NCBI RefSeq assembly: GCF_022842045.1
Contig: NZ_JALHQI010000014.1
Span: forward strand, 13,715-51,528
Source: Arenimonas sp.
GTDB lineage: Bacteria; Pseudomonadota; Gammaproteobacteria; Xanthomonadales; Xanthomonadaceae
Reading direction: 5' to 3'
Length of the DNA stretch: 37,814 nucleotides
The position numbers and the translations under genes are program-made. Shown piece by piece: positions 33,301-37,814 of this stretch. How positions within the stretch are numbered: position 1 is the stretch's first letter; each line of letters starts with the position of its first letter. A model generated the notes under the pieces. It saw nothing but the letters and a program-made list of their open reading frames with translations. It was not told where the DNA came from and searched no databases.

Positions 33301-36300
33301 GCACCCAGCAGTCCGCCGCCCGGCGCGCGGATCTGCTCGCCGCTGCAAAGCACGAGCCGACGCGGCAGGTTCTTCGGCGCGATCACCATCTCGACCTCGC
33401 GCACCGCCTCGCCGCGCAGCGCGCGGAACAGCGGTACCTCCTCCATCTGCATCGGGGTGACGCCGTCGGGGTGGTAAAGGTCGTAGTGGGCCGCCCAGTC
33501 CTTGGCCTCCAGCGCCTGCTCGGGCAGCCCATGCAGCTCGCAGGTGGCCTGGTTGAACAGCGTCATGATGCCGTTGGCATCGCAGGCAACGATGCCCTCG
33601 GACAGGCTGTCGAGCGTGACCTTCAGGAATTCCCGCTCCTGCTGAAGCACCGCCTCCGCCTGCTTGCGCTCCGAGATGTCCTGGAAGGCGCCCTGCACGC
33701 GCACCACCTTGCCCTGGGCGTCGAACACGGGCCGGCCCAAGGCACGAACCCAGACCTGGTTGCCGCTGGCGGTGAGCAGCACCAATTGTTCATCGTAGGG
33801 CTGGCCGTTCTCCACGCAGTCGAGGAACGCCGCGCGGATGCGCTCCCTGTACTCCGGGGCATAGAAGTTGATGGCCTCCTCCAGCGGCGGCGAGTATCCC
33901 GCCGGGCGCTCGTGGATCGCGGCCACCTCCTCCGACCAGACCACGCGCCGCTCCGCCAGGTCCACGTACCAGCCGCCCAGCCGCGCGGCCTGGCCGGCGA
34001 TGCGCAGCAGCAGCTCGCTGCGCTCGAGCTGCTCCTGGGTGCGCTTGCGCTCCGTGATGTCCTGCACGCTGCCTGCCAGCAGCCAGGGTGTACCGGACTC
34101 GTCGCGCAGCAGCCGCGCGCGCTCGTGGACGTGGCCCACGCTGCCATCCGGGCGCAGGATGCGGTGCTCGATGTCGAGGTCGGGGCCACCTGCGAGCGTG
34201 GCTTGCTGCGCCTGCTCCAGGACGGGCAGGTCGTCGGGATGCACGCGCGCCGCGAACGCCTCGAACGTGCCGGCGAACTCCTCCGGGCGGGTCGCGAAGA
34301 TCGAGTACACCTCGTCCGACCAGACCAGCCGGTTGGCTTGGATATCCAACTCCCAGGCACCCATGCGCGCCACCCGCTGCGCGCGCTGCAGGCTCTCCTT
34401 GGCCTCGCGCAGGGCCTGCGACTGCCGCTCAGCCTCGGTGGCATCGCGGGCCACGGCGAACACCAGGCGCTCGCGCGGCGACCACACCAGCGACCACTGC
34501 ATGATGACCTGGCGCCCGTCGCGGGCGATGTGGCGGTTGCGGAAGTCCAGGGTCGGCCGGCCCGCCAGCACGCCGGCCAGGGCCCGGTGGGTGTGGCCGC
34601 GGTCGTCGGGGTGCACCAGGTCGGCCACCGGCCGGCCCAGCAGTTCGTTCGGCGGGTAGCCCCAGACCGTGGCGCTGGCGGCACTGACCTGGCTGAAGCG
34701 GCCGTTGGCATCGATCGCGCAGATGACGTCGAGCGAGTTGTCCATCACCAGGCGGTTGAGCACCAGCGACTGTTCCAGGCGCCGGGTCAGCTCGCGCAGG
34801 GCGTCCTCGGCGCGGCGACGCTCGGTGATGTCCTGCACCGCACCGGCGGCGAACAGCGGCTGCCCCTGCGCGTCCCGCACCAGCGTGGCGACTTCGCGCA
34901 CGGCGCGGGTCTCGCCGTCCGGCCGCAGCACCTTGTACTCGAGGTCGATGTCGCCCTCGCCGGCGTGCAGGCGGCGATGGGCCTCCTGCACGCGCGCCCG
35001 GTCGTCGAAGGCCACCCGCTCGAGCAGCGCGGGCAGCCCGCGCGCCATGCGCTGTCCCGACAGGCCGAAGATGCGCAGCACGTCCTCCGACCAGTCGAGC
35101 TCGCCGGTCGCCAGGTCGTACTCCCAGGCCCCCAGCTGGGCCAGGCGCTGGGCGCGGGCCGAGCCGTCGCGGGCGCGCGCCAGCGCCAGCTCGGCGCGCT
35201 TGCGGTCGCTGATGTCCTGGAAGTAGACCGCCAGCCCGTTGGGGTGCGGGAAAACGCGCACCGCGTACCAGCTGTCCAGTGGCGGGAAGAACGCCTCGAA
35301 CACGACCGTGCGCCGCTCTTCGGCCGCGACCCGGAACTGCCGCTCGATCTCGGTGCCGCGGGCGTCGGGGAAGGCCTCCCACACCACCTGGCCCGCCAGC
35401 TCGCCGGGACCGCGCCTCATCATCTGCTCGGCGCGCGGGTTCACCAGCACGAATCGCCAGTCGCGGTCGAGCGTGTAGAAGGCATCGCTGATGCTCGCGA
35501 ACACGCTCCCCAACTCGCGCTCGGCGTGGGCCAGGGCGGTGCGGGCGCGCTCGTGGCCCGCGATCTGCTCCCGCAGCGCGGCGCCGCTGCGCTCGGCCAG
35601 TTCGGCGCGCTCGCGGGCCACGGCCGCCAGCCGCAGCGCCAGCGCCAGCAGCCCGCCGGTGGCCAGGCCGGTGAACAGCAGCAGGTTGGCGAAATTGCCG
35701 GAGCCCGGGGGCGGGGGAATCGGCCAAAGCTCGATCCGCAAGGGCGCATCCAGCAGCCGGACTTCGCGCACCAGCCCCGGGGCGCCGGCGGGCTCGCCAC
35801 GGCGGAACACCGGGGCCTGCGCGCGCCGCAGCACGAGCTCGTTCGGGGGCGCACTGGCGGCGAGGATGGCCGGGAAAAGCCGCTCGTACTCGATGGCGGC
35901 CACCACGAAGCCAATCACTTCCCCGTCGCGTTCGGCCCGGGTGACCAGCAGTTCGCCGCGATCGGTGGGATCCCTGGCGGCGGCGTCGCCGGTGGGGCGG
36001 AAGAGCTCGGCCAGGCCGGCCTCCAGGTCCACGTGCCGACCGAGCAGGTCGGGTGCGTTGTCCAGCCGCGTGTGGACCTGGCGTGCGATGCCGTCCTGGT
36101 CGGTCCAGACCAAGGCCGCCAGGCTGGGGTAGTCCCGAAGGTACAGCTCGGCATCGAGCTGGAAGTAGGACTGGCGCGTGGCTTCGTCCGGTGCCCGGCC
36201 CATCCGCGCGGCCAGCCGCGCCAGCGCGCTGGCGCGGGCCGCCACGCCTTCCTGCAGCGTGCGTTCCACCGCGTCCATCTGGCGAACCAGGGCCACCTGG

Positions 36301-36536
36301 TCGCGGGTAGCCTGGTCCATCCGGATGCCGAACCAGACCAGGAGCGTGGTCAGGGTCGCCGCCAGCGAGACGATCAGCGGCAGCCAGACGCGACGCCACC
36401 GGCTTCCGCCGCCGGTGCCCCGCGGGCCTGCTGCTTCGATGGCGTCCTCGATTCCCATGCGCGAAGCGGGTTCCCGCAGCCGATTCAGCCGGATTGCCTT
36501 GCGCCAATAGAAGCGCAATTCGGGGGGGAACACCAT
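30333..36536 (-). CDS. Giant multi-PAS/GAF sensor histidine kinase
   Basis: This 2067-residue membrane kinase has TM helices at about 51-70 and 283-305 enclosing a periplasmic CHASE-like region. Nine PAS domains follow (from about 340, 455, 590, 715, 840, 968, 1100, 1392 and 1697), most ending in a DITERK-like motif. GAF domains lie at about 1225-1385 and 1530-1695. The HisKA domain has its phosphoacceptor H1837 in SHDLQEPLRKI, the phytochrome-type form that pairs with Rcp1-like receivers. The ATPase domain (about 1935-2050) keeps NLLANALKF, DNGIGFEP and GTGIGLAI. No receiver is fused, so the adjacent stand-alone receiver is the natural partner. The start is uncertain: ATG 36536 lies only 28 bp from a tRNA 3' end, and ATG 36458 (M27) also keeps both helices. 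The sensed signals are unknown. Confidence 0.92.
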   Translation of the reverse strand: MVFPPELRFYWRKAIRLNRLREPASRMGIEDAIEAAGPRGTGGGSRWRRVWLPLIVSLAATLTTLLVWFGIRMDQATRDQVALVRQMDAVERTLQEGVAARASALARLAARMGRAPDEATRQSYFQLDAELYLRDYPSLAALVWTDQDGIARQVHTRLDNAPDLLGRHVDLEAGLAELFRPTGDAAARDPTDRGELLVTRAERDGEVIGFVVAAIEYERLFPAILAASAPPNELVLRRAQAPVFRRGEPAGAPGLVREVRLLDAPLRIELWPIPPPPGSGNFANLLLFTGLATGGLLALALRLAAVARERAELAERSGAALREQIAGHERARTALAHAERELGSVFASISDAFYTLDRDWRFVLVNPRAEQMMRRGPGELAGQVVWEAFPDARGTEIERQFRVAAEERRTVVFEAFFPPLDSWYAVRVFPHPNGLAVYFQDISDRKRAELALARARDGSARAQRLAQLGAWEYDLATGELDWSEDVLRIFGLSGQRMARGLPALLERVAFDDRARVQEAHRRLHAGEGDIDLEYKVLRPDGETRAVREVATLVRDAQGQPLFAAGAVQDITERRRAEDALRELTRRLEQSLVLNRLVMDNSLDVICAIDANGRFSQVSAASATVWGYPPNELLGRPVADLVHPDDRGHTHRALAGVLAGRPTLDFRNRHIARDGRQVIMQWSLVWSPRERLVFAVARDATEAERQSQALREAKESLQRAQRVARMGAWELDIQANRLVWSDEVYSIFATRPEEFAGTFEAFAARVHPDDLPVLEQAQQATLAGGPDLDIEHRILRPDGSVGHVHERARLLRDESGTPWLLAGSVQDITERKRTQEQLERSELLLRIAGQAARLGGWYVDLAERRVVWSEEVAAIHERPAGYSPPLEEAINFYAPEYRERIRAAFLDCVENGQPYDEQLVLLTASGNQVWVRALGRPVFDAQGKVVRVQGAFQDISERKQAEAVLQQEREFLKVTLDSLSEGIVACDANGIMTLFNQATCELHGLPEQALEAKDWAAHYDLYHPDGVTPMQMEEVPLFRALRGEAVREVEMVIAPKNLPRRLVLCSGEQIRAPGGGLLGAVVAMHDITERKQQERRLRESEQRMRTTVESAFDCIITMGDDGRILEFNAAAERTFGHARADVVGRLLSDVIIPPAMRAAHEAGMRHFLDTGEQRVLGRRLELPALRADGEEIQVELSITEVASEAGRAFTGFIRDITAAKLAQRLEAGQRAVLAGIAARQPLRDTLEAVARLFQLQYPEAMCSVLLLDEAGERVLTGAAPDLPEAFSLAVHGQRIGPKAGSCGTAAWRRERVVVADIDADPLWDDYRAVAQEHGLRACWSTPVLSARGQVLATFATYYRQPRSPTAAELDVVDSLAAMVAMAVEQVSDYQRIQLSEQRFRSLFDEHPDAVFAMDLDGRYTDYNGRLHATGLTIEQVRGQMFDANVAPEQREMVRAHFSAVVRGEARSYEATAVLESGQRLDMRVTNLPIVVDGRVTGVFGIAQDISLLRKHQRELAEALDVAENNSRQLQRLSDAAILLNRDIAEKELYQLLADQARGILGANQAVASVILGGTEHQIHAVSLAEKYAKWRDYATPADNSGIYALVAETNQPMRLTQAELVAHPRWRGFGPHAKDHPPLRGWLAVPLVDSAGRNMGLLQLSDKQKGEFTEDDQLVAMQFAQMASIAIERARLIERLSVRDRFFDMSAEIFVIFDPTIRRWLQVNPVFTEVTGYSAEELCSREFTNFIHPDDHGATRDRAARLKARVPVPLHFENRYVRKDGAVRWIDWISVPGADGLVYGVGRDITERRRAEQALRQTLADLNNRNRELQDFAFIASHDLQEPLRKIRAFSDRLQERHAAQLAPEARDYLDRTGQAAARMQTLIDDLLAYSRVVARGKPFAQVDLGKVLSEVTEDLEALLDSSGGRIESGALPTLEADPTQMRQLLQNLLANALKFRSPDRPPRVRIAATPATREGAPAWELRIEDNGIGFEPRYAEKIFGPFQRLHGRQDYEGTGIGLAIVRRIAERHRGAIRAEGRPGEGAAFILVLPARQPAEAAAPPLPSGGLG

Positions 36537-36564
36537 GGCCGGAATTCTCGGCCAGGGCGGTGAA

Positions 36565-36640
36565 TGGTGCCGGCACCCGGGATCGAACTGGGGACCTACC
36601 GCTTACAAGGCGGTTGCTCTACCAACTGAGCTATGCCGGC
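36565..36640 (-). tRNA. tRNA-Thr (anticodon UGU)
   Basis: The 76-nt cloverleaf includes the encoded CCA. The acceptor stem GCCGGCA pairs with TGCCGGC. The D-arm GCTCAGTTGGTAGAGC and T-loop TTCGATC are canonical. The anticodon loop CTTGTAA gives TGT (36605-36607 on the plus strand, read in reverse), decoding ACA. A TAGAAT hexamer (36655-36650) lies 9 bp upstream as -10. Confidence 0.97.
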
Positions 36641-36649
36641 AATGGCGGG

Positions 36650-36655
36650 ATTCTA
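36650..36655 (-). promoter_or_regulatory. -10 hexamer of tRNA-Thr
   Basis: On the minus strand GGGTTAGAAT places TAGAAT 9 bp before the mature tRNA 5' end, which fits transcription starting just before the tRNA. The -35 is not clear. Confidence 0.5.
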
Positions 36656-36691
36656 ACCCGCGCCACGGCGACGCGACGAAGGGAGGCCGGG

Positions 36692-37348
36692 TCACTCGCA
36701 GGCCACCGTGCGCGCCTCGATCCCGGTGCTGCGCGGCAGCAGCGGGCGCCATTCGAAGTCCGGTTCGGCCGCAAGGTCGATCCACCACTGCGCGGCGTCC
36801 TCCGTGCGCGGCTCGAGCACGGCCTGGAAGCCGAGCGCCGCCAGCTCCTCGCGGCGGTTGTTGGCATTGCCGAGATCGCGGAACAGGCCCAGCGACACGG
36901 TGTTCTCCTGGGCGCCGGCGGTGACCACGTAGTAGTCGCGCACGCCGCGCGCGGCAAGCTGGCGCGCGGTCGCCAGCGCCGCCTCGCGGCTGCCGGCGGC
37001 CGGCAGGTAGACGCGGTAGCCGCGCAATTGCGTCGCCGGCACCTCGCGGAACTGGATGCGTGCGACGCCGGGCGTGAGCGCGGCCATGGCCGCGCGCAGT
37101 TCCGCCGGCGTGCCGAACGGTCCGAGGCTCAGGCAGGCGGGTTCGGCCGGCAGCGGCACCGGCACCGCGCCCAGTTCGGCGGCATCGGGCGACGGCGGCG
37201 CCTCGGCCTCGCCCAGCAGCACCAGGCTGCCGACGCCATCGTCGCGCGCCGGCGGGGCCAGCGGCAGCGGCGGGTCGTGCAGCGCCCACCAGGCGGCGAC
37301 GCCCAGGTTCAGGCAGATCAGCAGCACCGCCAGTCCACGCAGGATCAT
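36692..37348 (-). CDS. SPOR domain-like membrane-anchored protein
   Basis: This 218-residue protein has one N-terminal helix (LAVLLICLNLGVAAWWAL, about 6-23), a Pro/Ala-rich linker (about 28-70) and a C-terminal domain (about 72-185). In that domain, CLSLGPFGTPAELRAAMAAL, GYRVYLPAAG, DYYVV and VSLGLFRDLGNANNRREELA fit the SPOR peptidoglycan-binding pattern in divergent form. It is probably anchored in the inner membrane and faces the periplasm. The ATG at 37348 overlaps the coaX stop (ATGA), so it is translated with coaX; a downstream SPOR-like gene is common next to coaX in this bacterial group. Glycan binding is inferred. Confidence 0.8.
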   Translation of the reverse strand: MILRGLAVLLICLNLGVAAWWALHDPPLPLAPPARDDGVGSLVLLGEAEAPPSPDAAELGAVPVPLPAEPACLSLGPFGTPAELRAAMAALTPGVARIQFREVPATQLRGYRVYLPAAGSREAALATARQLAARGVRDYYVVTAGAQENTVSLGLFRDLGNANNRREELAALGFQAVLEPRTEDAAQWWIDLAAEPDFEWRPLLPRSTGIEARTVACE

Positions 37349-37814
37349 TCGTCCTTGTCCCTCTTTACGGCGGCATAGACCGCCAGGCCTTCCAGCACCA
37401 GCCCGGGCGCGGATTCGGATTCCATTTCCAGCCATTCCTGCAGGCGCGGCGCGCCGCCGCCGCTGACCAGCACGCGCGGCGCCACGCCCAGCAGGCGGAT
37501 CGCCTGGCGATGGCAGCGCTCGACCAGGCCGACCGCAGCGCCGACGCTGCCGCCCGCAAGGGCATCGGCGGTGTCGGTGGCGAAATCGCAGGCCTCGCCG
37601 CCGGCGTAGGCCAGCGCCGGGAAGCGCGCGGCCAGCGCCGCGCGCATGTGTTCGGGGCTGGGGGCGATCACGCCGCCGCGGTGTTGGCCGCTGCCGTCAA
37701 GCAGGTCGACGGTGAGCGCGCTGCCGGCCGACACCGTGAGCCACGGACCCGGGCCGCGCGCGTGCGCGCCCACGAGGCCCAGGAACCGGTCCACGCCCAG
37801 GCGCGCCGGCTCGG
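37345..37814 (-). CDS. coaX: Type III pantothenate kinase, 5' end outside window
   Basis: About 156 C-terminal residues are present; the frame is open to the window edge, so the N-terminal ATPase half is missing. CoaX phosphorylates pantothenate, the first step of coenzyme A synthesis. EPARLGVDRFLGLVGA, LTVSAGSALTVDLLDGSGQH followed by RGGVIAPS, and GLVERC and VLVSGGGAPRL match the family's ASKHA fold. A GTG at 37794 lies inside the conserved LGVDR motif and is not a true start. The stop overlaps the SPOR-like gene start by 4 bp. Confidence 0.93.
   Translation of the reverse strand, partial: EPARLGVDRFLGLVGAHARGPGPWLTVSAGSALTVDLLDGSGQHRGGVIAPSPEHMRAALAARFPALAYAGGEACDFATDTADALAGGSVGAAVGLVERCHRQAIRLLGVAPRVLVSGGGAPRLQEWLEMESESAPGLVLEGLAVYAAVKRDKDE

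Noticed and set aside
31026..36563. Open frame of 1845 codons on the plus strand
   Set aside because: It lies wholly antisense to the multi-PAS kinase gene and is rich in His, Arg, Gln and Val with no domain pattern. Such mirror frames are expected at this GC content.
36565..36640. tRNA-Thr as attachment site of an integrated element
   Set aside because: No integrase, no direct repeat of the tRNA 3' end in the window, and the flanking genes look chromosomal.
1..37814. CRISPR arrays, insertion sequences and rRNA genes
   Set aside because: No regularly spaced direct repeats, transposase motifs or rRNA sequence were seen on either strand.

Overview
The window is gene-dense, very GC-rich DNA from a proteobacterial chromosome. 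It fits the Xanthomonadaceae/Lysobacteraceae group (Lysobacter, Luteimonas, Arenimonas and relatives). The pointers are gene content typical of that group (tryptophan 2,3-dioxygenase, a TrpS with a C-terminal extension, an E1-alpha/E1-beta/E2 2-oxoacid dehydrogenase operon, AbgT and POT transporters) and TGTAGGAGGG-type REP palindromes. The genus is not assigned. Twenty-three protein genes and one tRNA are supported; no stretch over 300 bp lacks a gene. No phage, insertion sequence, CRISPR array or plasmid function was seen.

Layout. 1-7.0 kb: a threonine-synthase-like enzyme (+) faces a minus-strand run of an MFSD1-like carrier, a POT peptide carrier, an AbgT carrier and tryptophan 2,3-dioxygenase. 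7.2-18.4 kb: three tandem plus-strand genes for large secreted proteins of the ExeM/NucH extracellular nuclease type. 18.4-21.9 kb: a three-gene 2-oxoacid dehydrogenase operon whose E2 gene carries an in-frame 87 bp REP pair. 21.9-27.3 kb: a GAF-GGDEF diguanylate cyclase, trpS coupled to a small membrane protein gene, a conserved secreted protein, a 49-residue entericidin-like lipoprotein, and overlapping rhodanese and arginase genes. 27.4-36.5 kb: a minus-strand signalling cluster of a 2067-residue multi-PAS histidine kinase, a stand-alone receiver and a REC-PAS-LOV-GGDEF-EAL protein. 36.6-37.8 kb: tRNA-Thr(UGU), a SPOR-like protein and the 3' part of coaX.

Most notable is the nuclease array. 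The first gene keeps every recognisable catalytic motif of the endonuclease/exonuclease/phosphatase (EEP) fold. The second and third keep the scaffold but have replaced nearly all metal-binding and catalytic residues, so they look like secreted pseudonucleases. They differ in the number of C-terminal DUF11/Ig-like repeats (1, 6 and 3, most with a Cys pair). All three genes share a leader plan: a GGCTAGA(A/C/T)T box 68-73 bp before the start, a GC-rich hairpin, then a GGGGA ribosome binding site. This suggests an amplified, co-regulated set of extracellular DNA-handling or matrix proteins.

The second notable system is the signalling cluster. A sensor with nine PAS and two GAF domains and a phytochrome-type HisKA sits next to a receiver of the Rcp1 type. 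That receiver gene overlaps a c-di-GMP phosphodiesterase gene whose product carries both a phosphorylatable receiver and a LOV domain with the photoactive cysteine. Blue light and phosphorelay signals may therefore converge on c-di-GMP.
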